Positions 14,532 through 23,758 of a stretch of DNA of 43,188 bases are shown here, piece by piece (position 1 is the stretch's first letter; every line of letters starts with the position of its first letter). Made by a program: the position numbers and the translations under genes. The stretch comes from CAZCSK01 sp964501265. Its GTDB lineage: Bacteria > Actinomycetota > CADDZG01 > JAHWKV01. Under the pieces are notes generated by a model that made no database searches, was not told where the DNA came from, and saw nothing but the letters and a program-made list of their open reading frames with translations. The stretch spans positions 1 to 43,188 of the forward strand of contig CAZCSK010000018.1 in NCBI GenBank assembly GCA_964501265.1. Direction: 5' to 3'.

Positions 14532-16147
14532 GGCTGGTCCCGATCGAAGAAGGGCTGGTCATCTCTTGGCCACTGTCCAAGTCCGTAACGCACTCCTTTT
14601 CGGATGTAGCACCATCCTGAGATACCTTGATTTTGCGCGGGGCCCCCTACGTCGTCCCACCAGATCATGGCAAGATCCTGGAAAAAGCTGTGGTCGCCTT
14701 GCCCGAAACCCACTGTCGCTTGATAGTAAGGAGACGCAGATGCACCAGGGTTCGGAAACTTCGTCTTTAGAAGTCCGTCACGGAATGTGTATGGGGTGAG
14801 ATTCGGACCGGCCATCTGAATGCCGGAAGCGAGATGAAGGAAGGCGAGATAATCCCTCGTCTCATAGTGCTCGAGTTCTGCGACGAACTCCGGATCCGCT
14901 TCCCTGGCCGCCCAATACCAGGGCCGGTCGGTTAAGCCGTTTATCTTATTCTTGTGTGTGAGGCCGAAGACATGAGTTCGTTGATCAGGAGGACTCAGAG
15001 TCAAAGGGTAACTGTCCCACTCCTGAGAAAGGATCCACTCAGGGGAATAAGCCTGCCGTGAGGCGCTATCCATAGCTGAGTGGTAGCAATAACAAATGAT
15101 CGACGTAACTCCATCTGCTTTGAGCTTCGCGAGGGCCACGTCCTCGCTGACGCCCCTGGTCCCCCCGTTCCTAGACTGATATTCAATGACTGTCTTGGGT
15201 TGCTCTGCACATCGACCGAGACCATCGATCAATGCGGAAGGATCTGCGGCTCCCCCTCTCTTATTTTCGAGGAGGACCCCGAATACTCGCGTGGAGGTCT
15301 GGACATCCGCTCCGCCATAAATAGCGGGCTTTCTGCTTAAGCTCTTGCAGATCCACTCCGCCTGGTTCCTCTGATACTTGTCCAGGGTAAACAGGTGCCA
15401 TTGGAACGGGTCGTTAGGGCGGAAGTCATTCGCCTCCGTGCGAAAGCTAGTCTGAGTATCGACACTGAGGATCTTTCTTCGAGCTAGTTCGTCAAAGTAG
15501 GCCGTAGTCGCGTGGTCCGCTGAGTTGAAGGCCGGCAATGATGCGAAGGCCCCCAGCTCCTCGTCGACTTTTGCGGCTTGTGCGCGTTGGCTCTCCGGAG
15601 TCGGATTTGCACTCAGGAATGGTTCGAATACGAGATGAATCCGGCGTCCATAGAATTCGAAACGACTATTAAAGAATTCTGCGAACCGTTTTGCTGCCTC
15701 GTTAGGAAATCCCTCCTCATGGTATGCGACTACTCGAATCTCGTCGCGAGTGACGCCCTTCCAGGTGGCCCCTCCGTTGTCACCTTCCCAGTGAGCAACA
15801 CAAGGTGGAGATTGAGGGTCTTCGATCTGTCGGGGTGGATTCCCCACGCACCGATGAACTCTCGCCGTTCTGATCGTTCCTTGTCCGCCCGATGGAACAT
15901 CCGCAGTTCCTGAGGCCCCCTCTCCCGCACCGCTCCCGAACCTGCTTGACTGATTGCTTGGGGCGTCAACGATTTGTTCCACGGCCTGAGGCGCGAACTC
16001 CGCAACGTTGGGAGGCGGCGGAGGCTTTGTGACGAGCGCCACCAGGGCAAGGATTGCGATAAGGACCGCAAGGGCTACTCCATTGAAGAGAGCCGCCATG
16101 CGGTGGCGGACACCGACACCGGATCGGTGACGGACGCTTATCGACAC
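14522..16147 (-). CDS. Membrane-anchored LivK-like binding protein, subtype B (copy 2)
   Basis: 541 aa if started at the GTG at 16147, which sits at the position where other members have ATG and keeps the 10-bp overlap (here GTGTCGATAA). An in-frame ATG (MAALFNGVAL) lies 16 codons downstream. The N-terminus has a short duplication (SVRHRSG then GVRHRMA). The rest follows the family: anchor, proline run, CVGNPPRQIEDPQSPPC, NGGATWKGVTRDEIRV, FFNSRFEFYGRRI, and a C-terminus ending DRDQPCR. It shares HLFTLDKYQRNQAEWICKSL and the TPDQ/RPWYWAAREADPE region with the gene at 9120. An upstream extension to 16348 would run inside the previous gene and is not supported. Confidence 0.87.
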   Translation of the reverse strand: MSISVRHRSGVGVRHRMAALFNGVALAVLIAILALVALVTKPPPPPNVAEFAPQAVEQIVDAPSNQSSRFGSGAGEGASGTADVPSGGQGTIRTARVHRCVGNPPRQIEDPQSPPCVAHWEGDNGGATWKGVTRDEIRVVAYHEEGFPNEAAKRFAEFFNSRFEFYGRRIHLVFEPFLSANPTPESQRAQAAKVDEELGAFASLPAFNSADHATTAYFDELARRKILSVDTQTSFRTEANDFRPNDPFQWHLFTLDKYQRNQAEWICKSLSRKPAIYGGADVQTSTRVFGVLLENKRGGAADPSALIDGLGRCAEQPKTVIEYQSRNGGTRGVSEDVALAKLKADGVTSIICYCYHSAMDSASRQAYSPEWILSQEWDSYPLTLSPPDQRTHVFGLTHKNKINGLTDRPWYWAAREADPEFVAELEHYETRDYLAFLHLASGIQMAGPNLTPYTFRDGLLKTKFPNPGASASPYYQATVGFGQGDHSFFQDLAMIWWDDVGGPAQNQGISGWCYIRKGVRYGLGQWPRDDQPFFDRDQPCR

Positions 16148-17817
16148 GGCTGAGACAGATCGAAGAAGGGTTGGTCGCCCGAAGGCCAGCGGCCACGAGA
16201 GTACCTCTCGCCCTGACGGACATAACAGAAGGTTCCGCGTCCTTGGCCGATCGGATCTGTGGGAGTGTGACTCTCTTCCGACTCCGACCACCAGATCATT
16301 GTCATGTCGGAAACCATTGTTCGGTCTCTGGCTTTGAAACCGACGCATGCCTGATGGTATGGCGATGCACCGCAGCCTGGATTTGGGAAGCGAGTCTTGA
16401 GAAGTGCTTCTTCAAACGTCTTGGGGGTCAGTCTTGGCCCAGCCATCTGGATGCCCGAGGCAACCACCAGCAATTGGCGGTACATCCTTTGGTGAAGACA
16501 CTCAAATTCGCATGCGCCCGCAGAGTACTGGTCGTCCCCTCGTCCGGGCTCTACCTCTCGGGCGGCCCAATAAAACGGCTGACTTGCAAGACGCTGCGTC
16601 TTGTTAAGTCCAGAGATTCCAAACAGATGAGAGGTCTGGGCCTTCGACCAAAGGCCGCCGACTCGTGGCCACCAATCAGTTGCCTGCCCACTACCGCCCG
16701 TAATAAACCACTCAGGGAAGTACTGCTCCTTGTCGGCCATGTGGAGCATCTGATAGTGGCCTTCAAAGTTGCATACGCAGGCGACTGTCGTAACGCCCTG
16801 AGATTTCAGACGGCGGATCTCGACGTCACCATCCGTACCATCCGGGTGGTCAGCCATTACAGGGCTGGCCCCACAGTTGGAGAGTCCATCCTTGAGTGAA
16901 GATTCGTCGGGCCGAGCTGCGTATCCGGAACTGACGACAATCCCGAACTTACGGATGGAGGTTTGGACATCAGGCCCTCCGTAAGCGGCTCGGCGGCCCA
17001 CTAATGCTTCACACGCAAACTCGGCCGCGTTTTCTAGCCGTTCATCCAAGGACGGGCCGTATCCCCACTGATACGGAGCTAGGCTATGGTAGCTCTGTGC
17101 CTCCGATCGGTAACTGGGCGTGCTATCGACGCTGATGATTCCGCGTCGGGCAAGCTCATCGTAGTAGGAAGAGGCCTCTGCGAACCCGTTGCCCAATTCT
17201 TGTTCGTCTGGAGAAAGCGAGGCGAAGACGTTCAGCTCTTCGTCGACCTGAGCGGCAGTTGCCCTCCAATCTGTTTCCAGGAATCCACTCCCACCTAGCT
17301 GCTTCGCAGGCATGATGCGGATCTTGCGCCCATAAAACTCGAATCGACGGTTAAAGAATTCTGCATACAGCTCCGCTGTAGATATGAACTGGGAGAACTC
17401 GTTGCTCGGATGATCAAGTACCGCCACCCGAATCTCGTCGGATGAAATGCCTTTGGATGTTGCGCCCCCATTCTTTCCTTCCCAGTAGGGAACGCAAGGA
17501 GGGGACTGCGGATCTTCGATCTGACGGGGTGGATTGCCTACACAACGTCGCACCCGTGCGACGTCGATGGTTTTACCCTCGGCGCCGCCGTCATTGGCCG
17601 AACCGGAAAGACCCTCGCCCTCTCCTGTCCCAAAGCGGCTCGACTGAGAGGATGGGGCATCCTCGATCTGTTCTACGGCTTGGGGGGCAAATTCTGACAC
17701 GTTCGGCGGCGGCGGCGGTTTGGTAACGAGAGCAACTAACGCAAGGACTGCGATGAGTGTCGCCAAAGCTAGGCTATTGAAGAGAGTACCTGTGCGACTC
17801 CTGATGGCTGCGTGCAT
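16138..17817 (-). CDS. Membrane-anchored LivK-like binding protein, subtype A (copy 1)
   Basis: First member of the array, 559 aa from the ATG at 17817, which has GAGAGG seven bases upstream. An alternative GTG at 17832 has no such site. It is the only array member with a conventional ribosome-binding site, so the rest may depend on coupling. It has a basic start, anchor at about residues 12-32, PPPPPN, CVGNPPRQIEDPQSPPC, FFNRRFEFYGRKIRIMPAK and a C-terminus ending DLSQPCR. It is closely related to the gene at 10706. It follows the OppA-like gene by 26 bp, which ties the array to the transport genes upstream. Confidence 0.89.
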   Translation of the reverse strand: MHAAIRSRTGTLFNSLALATLIAVLALVALVTKPPPPPNVSEFAPQAVEQIEDAPSSQSSRFGTGEGEGLSGSANDGGAEGKTIDVARVRRCVGNPPRQIEDPQSPPCVPYWEGKNGGATSKGISSDEIRVAVLDHPSNEFSQFISTAELYAEFFNRRFEFYGRKIRIMPAKQLGGSGFLETDWRATAAQVDEELNVFASLSPDEQELGNGFAEASSYYDELARRGIISVDSTPSYRSEAQSYHSLAPYQWGYGPSLDERLENAAEFACEALVGRRAAYGGPDVQTSIRKFGIVVSSGYAARPDESSLKDGLSNCGASPVMADHPDGTDGDVEIRRLKSQGVTTVACVCNFEGHYQMLHMADKEQYFPEWFITGGSGQATDWWPRVGGLWSKAQTSHLFGISGLNKTQRLASQPFYWAAREVEPGRGDDQYSAGACEFECLHQRMYRQLLVVASGIQMAGPRLTPKTFEEALLKTRFPNPGCGASPYHQACVGFKARDRTMVSDMTMIWWSESEESHTPTDPIGQGRGTFCYVRQGERYSRGRWPSGDQPFFDLSQPCR

Positions 17818-17843
17818 AGCTTTTCCTCTCACCCGTTTTGTTT

Positions 17844-19610
17844 CTACTGCTTGACGTAAAGCTCCAAAAGCGCCGGCTTCCCATCCAGCTCGATGTAATG
17901 GGACCTAGCGCTGGCGATCTTGTTGGTGTTGACCAGATAGCGTGACTTCTCAATCACTACAGGGATAAGCGGCATCTGCTCGCACACTCGGGCTTCGAGT
18001 TTTCGATACTCAATCGCTCGGTCCCCCTCATCTGTGACCTTTCCAACCTCTTCATTCAGCACTCGGCTGAGTTCTGCTTCCGTGTATCTGCCAAGGTTTG
18101 GCCCGTCTCCCGAGCTTGAGATCAATTCGCCGATGTAAGCATCCGCAGACATCACGGGCGGAGCCCAGGAGACGCGGAAGGGGCCGTCGAAGCCCACCCC
18201 GCTGTTTGCTCGCTGCAGGAAGACCTCCCAGTTGAGAGGGGACGGCGTGAACGTGATCCCGAAAGCGGCAGTCCACTGGGCGGCTATCTCTGCAACCAGA
18301 GCACCATTGCCGTGCTCGTCGTTGTAATAAAAGGGGACGCTCACGCCGTCGAAGGAGGCTGGGGGGTCCCTTCGTTGGCGAGCGCCCCCAGGAGCGGGGG
18401 AAGCGAGAAGGGCCGCGGCATCGACAGTGAGCACCGGGGGCTTCTGTCCACGAAGCGTTGCCTGGGCTGCTGGAAGGTCGGGGGTTACGGGTGCTCGATC
18501 TCCGCAACCCTTCTCCTGAGCAAAGGGACCAAGGACTCCAGGGAGGAATCCACGAGCAGGCTCTCGCCGGACCCCATAAACAGTCTCCGCGATCTTTTGG
18601 CGATCAAGAACCTGAGACAAGGCAACTCTTGCGCGGGGATCCTCGAACGGCGGCACGCTGGATGGAAAACCGATCATCTCTATCGAAGCAGCTTTGCCTT
18701 CCTTGAAGGGGTCCCCAAGTGCCTTCGCTTCGGCATACCGGGGTGAAGGTATGGATGCGATATCTATCTCTCCGCGCAGGAAGGCCTGGTACTGCTCTTC
18801 TTCGCTCTCAAAAACCTTGAACTCGATGCGGTCCGCGTAGCCCTTGCCTCCATGAGTGTGGGTCACAGACTGACCGTGATAGCCATCGAATCTAATGAGG
18901 ACAATCGTGTTGTCGGTAGGGGCCCATGGCTTTTCGAGCTGGTAGGGGCCGTGGCAGACCGGCTTTGATTCGAATTGCGTTGGGCCAGCTAAATAGCGGT
19001 CTCGGTCAACCGGAGCGGTACTGGGATGTGAAAGCGTGCGCACAAAGTCCGAAGAGTTATTGGTCAGACGTATCTCAAAGCCGAATGGATCAATGATCCT
19101 CGCGCCGCGAAGCTGCGTCGAAAATTCGACGATCGTACGCGGGTCCTCGCCGCGCAAGATTTCATAGCCCCTGACGGAGGACATCAATTCTGCAAAAGGC
19201 GATGCCGTGTTGAGGTTTGCGAGGCGCGCAAAAGCAAAGGCGACATCGTCCGATAGCAGTTCGGATCCGTCATTGTGCTTGAGATGGCGCTTCATCGCGA
19301 ATATGGCGGCCTGGCCGTCTTCCGTCGGATTGAAAGTGCGCGCCAGCCCGATCTTCTCCTCCCCGGTAACAGGGTCGAGCTTGATCATGGTTTCGCAAAT
19401 AAGCGAAGCAATTAGTTGGCCAGCCGGGTCACTCGCTAGAGCAGGGTCAATTGCCGAGGGGCGAGCGATTCCGACGGTGATCGCGCCGCCCGGTTTTGCT
19501 CCAGGCAACGGAGTCGGGGGCGGGTCGGTCTGGGGACCGATCTTGCATGCCGAAAACGCAAGAACCGCAAGTACGACAGCAGTTATCAAGCGGAGCTTGG
19601 TTCTTCTCAT
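17844..19610 (-). CDS. OppA-like solute-binding lipoprotein (SBP family 5)
   Basis: 588 aa extracytoplasmic binding protein of the peptide/nickel (SBP_bac_5) family. A signal peptide ends in a lipobox LAFSAC (Cys22). Then come PGGAITVGIARPSAIDP, the family-typical IASLICETMIKLDPVTGE and a DDVAFAFARL segment that matches the 'DVxxxxxR' signature. The start is ATG at 19610. A TTG two codons earlier is less likely. It lies 7 bp after the upstream lipoprotein. No OppBCDF permease genes are present, so either it works with a permease elsewhere or it has been recruited to the Liv-like system. The C-terminal part around residues 395-420 is low complexity (APGGARQRR). Confidence 0.9.
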   Translation of the reverse strand: MRRTKLRLITAVVLAVLAFSACKIGPQTDPPPTPLPGAKPGGAITVGIARPSAIDPALASDPAGQLIASLICETMIKLDPVTGEEKIGLARTFNPTEDGQAAIFAMKRHLKHNDGSELLSDDVAFAFARLANLNTASPFAELMSSVRGYEILRGEDPRTIVEFSTQLRGARIIDPFGFEIRLTNNSSDFVRTLSHPSTAPVDRDRYLAGPTQFESKPVCHGPYQLEKPWAPTDNTIVLIRFDGYHGQSVTHTHGGKGYADRIEFKVFESEEEQYQAFLRGEIDIASIPSPRYAEAKALGDPFKEGKAASIEMIGFPSSVPPFEDPRARVALSQVLDRQKIAETVYGVRREPARGFLPGVLGPFAQEKGCGDRAPVTPDLPAAQATLRGQKPPVLTVDAAALLASPAPGGARQRRDPPASFDGVSVPFYYNDEHGNGALVAEIAAQWTAAFGITFTPSPLNWEVFLQRANSGVGFDGPFRVSWAPPVMSADAYIGELISSSGDGPNLGRYTEAELSRVLNEEVGKVTDEGDRAIEYRKLEARVCEQMPLIPVVIEKSRYLVNTNKIASARSHYIELDGKPALLELYVKQ

Positions 19611-19617
19611 CGTCAAT

Positions 19618-20745
19618 TCAGGGTATTTGTGGCTCGACGCTGATCGTCTGATTTATCTGACGAAGGGCTAGACCGCCCGAGCTACATAGCGCGAGCAGGA
19701 CGGCTTGCCCCTGCGCATCCTGGTTTGGATCAAATCCGCCTGCGCAGCCGGGCAGCAACAACGGATTGAAGCCCTCGGCGCCGAAGAGCGATATCTGCTC
19801 TTCGAGGATGAGCCCTCCGTACTGCGGTCCGATCTTGAACTTGATCGAGTTCAGATTTAGCCCGCCAGCGTTGGCAAAAGCAGATCGCTTATCAACCTCC
19901 GCAAACACCAGATCCTTGAGCTCGAGATTCCAGACGTCGAGAAGAGTGCCGCATGCATTTACCCGATCTCGAGAACCCACAACGGAGGTGAACTTCAAGA
20001 AGGTGTTTCCATCAGTCCCCTCAGTTGCGAACTTCTGGCCCTGAACAATGGGGAGTTGCATAAAGAGAATTCCTGGCTCCGGCAAGCGAAATGCCGAGTC
20101 GGGCGTTGTAATCGAAAGCAGGTAGAGTCCGGGCTGCACTCTGGTGGGACCCTTGGGATCCGCGCCCACTTCCGGCGGCGGCGGCGTCGGATATCCTGGA
20201 GTTGCAACGCCCTCAGGAACTACGCGATAGCGGTATGTCGTAACACGGTTCTCGCCGTAATCCACTCTCATCTCATAAGTGAACGAGCCGGTTGGCTCGA
20301 GCAGGACCGTTTGGATCTTGCGCAGATGAGTCAGCGGATACTGAACGATCTTCGGTTCCTGCCCCCCGATGCCCGCAGCCGTGAATCCAATCCCATGGTA
20401 CGGATACTCGGCTTCCTTTGGTGCCTTAGTGATTACATTTCGGGCTTCAGTTGCTGGAACAGCGAGTGGATCCGCCGGCGGGCAAAACCCGAAAGATACC
20501 GGCCCTCTCGGACGATCGAATCCCAAAGACGGAGCGAAGGGCATTGGATTCACGAATATTTCCTCGATGATGATCTCGGAAAGCCCGGGCACCGCCGCGG
20601 CTACTCTGCGTCCGAGCACGACATCCGTGGGAATGGTTTTCTCGACTACCTCCAAAGGCTCGTTCGGTCCCCGGCAGGCGCCAAGAATAAAAATGGCCGC
20701 GAGCAAGATGGACAAGGATTTCCGGGACCCCAACATCGCTTTCAT
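19618..20745 (-). CDS. Lipoprotein of unknown function
   Basis: 375 aa from the ATG at 20745, which has a good AAAGGAG site seven bases upstream. An open frame to 20820 overlaps the previous gene and is not needed. The N-terminus is a signal peptide with a lipobox (ILGAC, Cys24). The mature part has a proline-rich loop (GYPTPPPPE) and beta-type segments (YPLTHLRKIQTVLLEPTGSF, TYEMRVDYGENRVTTYRYRV) and no motif I recognise. It sits between the transglutaminase-like membrane protein and the OppA-like lipoprotein, and is probably a surface partner of that module. Confidence 0.8.
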   Translation of the reverse strand: MKAMLGSRKSLSILLAAIFILGACRGPNEPLEVVEKTIPTDVVLGRRVAAAVPGLSEIIIEEIFVNPMPFAPSLGFDRPRGPVSFGFCPPADPLAVPATEARNVITKAPKEAEYPYHGIGFTAAGIGGQEPKIVQYPLTHLRKIQTVLLEPTGSFTYEMRVDYGENRVTTYRYRVVPEGVATPGYPTPPPPEVGADPKGPTRVQPGLYLLSITTPDSAFRLPEPGILFMQLPIVQGQKFATEGTDGNTFLKFTSVVGSRDRVNACGTLLDVWNLELKDLVFAEVDKRSAFANAGGLNLNSIKFKIGPQYGGLILEEQISLFGAEGFNPLLLPGCAGGFDPNQDAQGQAVLLALCSSGGLALRQINQTISVEPQIP

Positions 20746-20779
20746 GATTACTCCTTTGTCTATGCTATTCCCATATGTC

Positions 20780-20811
20780 ACCAGTGGTATCCCATAACTA
20801 GCCTCACTGGT
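20780..20811 (-). promoter_or_regulatory. Inverted repeat across the transglutaminase-like gene stop
   Basis: ACCAGTG at 20780-20786 pairs with CACTGGT at 20805-20811 around an 18-base loop and spans the stop codon at 20804-20806. There is no T run, so it is not a standard terminator. It could be an mRNA processing or stability element between this gene and the lipoprotein gene. Confidence 0.25.
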
Positions 20812-23758
20812 CCGAACCACGACGTGGATCGTTCACGGTGGCGGTAAAGGTTTCATCTATCCCAGTGACCTCCTCGCCCCGAAGCGTCGACAACATTGCG
20901 ACGAAAAGCCGATCTGCCTCTTCGAAGCCGGTCTTAGCAATCATTAGGAGGTAGTACGTCCCGTCAGGATCGAACCAAAGGAGCTGCTTGAACTCGGCAA
21001 GAGCGAGCGTGTAGATGCGAGCGTCTCCCACCCTCGTCAAAGCGAAGCGGCCTTGTCCCAACGCTTGAAGGATTTTTGCCCGGGCCTCGGTTCCTCGGGG
21101 ATAGATTCCGGGCTTGATGGTCGACACCTCTAATGAACCCACGACCTCCTCCCCCTCCCGAATCGTGTAAAGCCGATCGTGGCCAACGAGCGCTCGGCCG
21201 ACCACCTTTTCGAATTCTTTCTCGGGGCCGGTTTCATGAACCATCTTGTAGCCGCCCAGTTCTGCAGGGATTGGAGGAAGCAGCTTGGGGGATCCCCGGC
21301 GTTTAAAGTCGATCCGCTGGACGCAGCTGGTCAGAAAAAGGGTCGCAACGACCAAGACTACTGCGGTAGCCGATTGCGGTGAGGGACGTCGGATGAGCCG
21401 GCGGAGCGCCCGAAGTCCACCCCGTAATCCTCCGCTCAAACGACGCATGCGATCCCGGAGTCTCTGCATCGGGGTCTTCTTCCACCACAGGTTCGGCATC
21501 TCCGTCGACCATGGCTGGCGCAGAGAGATTCGTGACGAGAATGCGACCGCTCTCGGAATGAATCCCTGTGCTCGCGCCAGGCGCTTATAGACCGACGTGG
21601 CCATCTCGACGGCAGCCTCGGCATCCTCGGGTCTGGCATCGCGCACGAGATCTCCCCACATGCATCTCGTCATGAGCCACGCCAGTTCTCTGTGCTCTTT
21701 GTCGGGGACGCACGCATCCAAATACTCGAGCGGTGTGAGGGCCGGGTACCCGATCCCCATGTCGTTTCCAAGATCACGAATCTCCGCGTAAGCCACACCG
21801 ATGCGTTCCCGCGGCCCCCTGGCCGCGGCCCACCTTTTTCGCTTGAAGCGGCGCAGGTACTTGAGAATTCCAGGATACGCGTAGAACACCGCGAATATCG
21901 TGAGCAGGTATGGCGCCAGCTTGGCCAGCCAGTACCGAATGAGAATAAAGAGAAGAGTGATGGTCTTCGCCCGCAAAGGCACATGGAGTTGTACGCCGAT
22001 CTCCTCGGTAGGGCGGACTTGTGGATCGACGTTCCGGTCACCCTTATTGAGGCTCGACTTCGCTTGCGGAGGCCTTCCCACGAGCGGTATCCAGCCGCTT
22101 CCTTCGAAGTAGACCTCGAGCCAGGTCGCGCCGTGTCGAGGCCGGATTTCGATTTCTCCGTCCTTGATCTCCTTGTTGTAATAGCCGTACCCGAGCCGTG
22201 AAGGGATACCCGTCCAGCGCGCAAGCATTACCTCTGCAGCGGTGATCTCAAACGGAGTCGCCTCGCGTTTCTTCTCGTCTTCTCCAATCAGCTCTGAGAC
22301 TCGTTTTGGGGGAACATCGATGGGATCGCCAGCCCCAGCGGCGATCACGCGCTCGTAGTACTTGGTGCGAATGAACTGAAGGCGCTCGTAATCGGGCAAG
22401 TCAGAAGGAATCGTGTTCAGGAAATCCTTTACTTCCAATGGTGGTTCGGGCATCAAAACGTACTGCTTCATTTCGGGAGGCGGGGGCCCAGCCTTATTGA
22501 GTTTTTCGACCGACGGTGGGACAGGAGCCGTTACCACATACGTCTGACCGATCTTTGTTCGCAGCGGCATTCGGAAAGACTGGGTTCTCGGGTCATACTC
22601 GATTTCGAAGTCGCCGGCCACCTTCTTTGCGATCGTCGCCATCGCCAGGTTTGGGATCACTCTCCCCGGAAGGTCACCAATCTCGAAGGTCGAGGTGAAG
22701 GTTTCTTCGATCGTTGCGCTCGCACCCCCAGGCAGTCCGAAAGGAACCTTTCCCGAAGGTGGCAATTTGACTAGACGAGCAGGATTGAATGGAGGAGTTA
22801 GCCAAGCGGTGGTGTAGTACCCGTCCAAGACTCCTAGGCGAAACGGGACCACCTGATCGGTTTTTACCGAAAACAATCTACGGTCTGACAACGGCGGTTG
22901 AGGCTCGGGCTTCTGGGGAGGAGTTTGGTGCTCCTGGGGCTCGGGCAAAAGGAAATCGAACCGAGACAGAAAAAAGAGTGTCCCCCCAATGGCGATCATC
23001 GCTAGGGCAGCGGTTCCGAAACGTCGTACCTCGAACTCGCCAGAAATCGCCCCATCCCGACGAAGCTCCACTCCGTAGGCCACTCCAAACCCGATGGCCG
23101 CAAACGTCAAGGATATGACCACCGCAAGAAGCTCCGCCCCCGGCGGCTGGATGAGAACAGAGGCGAAGATCAGAGGGCCGGCAACGAGAAGCGCTCCTTT
23201 GGGTTTCTCGAATCCGATCGCCATAGACGCAGAAGTCGCGCCAACGAGTCCGGTTAGGAGCGTAAAGATGAATTTCCATCCTGAATCGAATGGAACCGGC
23301 GGCGTGGCAAGGCCCCCGCTCGTAAGAGCTTCGACGATGAGACTGGGAAGGTTGGCGCTTCCGCCCGTCAGGTCGGGAAGAACGATCAGTGCGCCGACGA
23401 ATGCGCAGACCGGCATCACCAAGAACTGAAGGATGTTGGGGTTGCGCATTCGATATGAGTAGGTTGCGATGGCTGCGCCGAGAAGGGGGCCGCCGATTGC
23501 CACGAACTTCGGAAAGATCCCGCCAAAGACTCCCGACATCATCCAGCCGGCTCCGCATGAGACCAGGAAAGCGGCGAGCCCGACGAGAATCTGGTTGATC
23601 GGCCGTTGTTCCTCTTGAGTCTCCGGCTCCGTAGGCTTTGCCTTTGTGTCGACTCGTTCCCGATCGGGACGCGGGGGCAGGACCTCGCCGATGGCCTCGC
23701 CGAGCTTCAGCTCAGAGGCTTCGGGAGTTTCTAGTAAATCCCGTTCGGTTGTATCCAT
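20804..23758 (-). CDS. Membrane protein with a degenerate transglutaminase-like domain
   Basis: 984 aa. A charged N-terminus (about 1-55) is followed by several membrane segments up to about residue 265. A large extracytoplasmic part then carries a transglutaminase-like stretch near 495-560 (TAAEVMLARWTGIPSRLGYGYY ... TWLEVYFEGSGWIPL). In active TgpA/DUF3488-type proteins a Cys precedes the first segment and a His lies directly before the Trp of the second. Here the Cys position reads ATPFEI and the His position Ala-Thr, so it is probably catalytically dead. More helices follow, and near residue 805 a hydrophobic segment ends in a lipobox-like LFLTSC followed by a soluble domain. It overlaps the DUF58 stop and completes a MoxR-DUF58-transglutaminase trio. 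Confidence 0.85.
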   Translation of the reverse strand: MDTTERDLLETPEASELKLGEAIGEVLPPRPDRERVDTKAKPTEPETQEEQRPINQILVGLAAFLVSCGAGWMMSGVFGGIFPKFVAIGGPLLGAAIATYSYRMRNPNILQFLVMPVCAFVGALIVLPDLTGGSANLPSLIVEALTSGGLATPPVPFDSGWKFIFTLLTGLVGATSASMAIGFEKPKGALLVAGPLIFASVLIQPPGAELLAVVISLTFAAIGFGVAYGVELRRDGAISGEFEVRRFGTAALAMIAIGGTLFFLSRFDFLLPEPQEHQTPPQKPEPQPPLSDRRLFSVKTDQVVPFRLGVLDGYYTTAWLTPPFNPARLVKLPPSGKVPFGLPGGASATIEETFTSTFEIGDLPGRVIPNLAMATIAKKVAGDFEIEYDPRTQSFRMPLRTKIGQTYVVTAPVPPSVEKLNKAGPPPPEMKQYVLMPEPPLEVKDFLNTIPSDLPDYERLQFIRTKYYERVIAAGAGDPIDVPPKRVSELIGEDEKKREATPFEITAAEVMLARWTGIPSRLGYGYYNKEIKDGEIEIRPRHGATWLEVYFEGSGWIPLVGRPPQAKSSLNKGDRNVDPQVRPTEEIGVQLHVPLRAKTITLLFILIRYWLAKLAPYLLTIFAVFYAYPGILKYLRRFKRKRWAAARGPRERIGVAYAEIRDLGNDMGIGYPALTPLEYLDACVPDKEHRELAWLMTRCMWGDLVRDARPEDAEAAVEMATSVYKRLARAQGFIPRAVAFSSRISLRQPWSTEMPNLWWKKTPMQRLRDRMRRLSGGLRGGLRALRRLIRRPSPQSATAVVLVVATLFLTSCVQRIDFKRRGSPKLLPPIPAELGGYKMVHETGPEKEFEKVVGRALVGHDRLYTIREGEEVVGSLEVSTIKPGIYPRGTEARAKILQALGQGRFALTRVGDARIYTLALAEFKQLLWFDPDGTYYLLMIAKTGFEEADRLFVAMLSTLRGEEVTGIDETFTATVNDPRRGSDQ

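Noticed and set aside
14522..16348. 608-aa version of copy 2 with a 67-residue N-terminal extension
   Set aside because: The extension lies inside the previous gene and has no homology. The GTG at 16147 matches the array start position.
8585..17817. Diversity-generating retroelement
   Set aside because: No reverse transcriptase, accessory gene or template/variable repeat pair was seen. Variation is spread across whole cores with block-wise similarity.
20804..23758. Active transglutaminase/protease
   Set aside because: The positions of the catalytic Cys and His carry other residues, so only the fold is supported.
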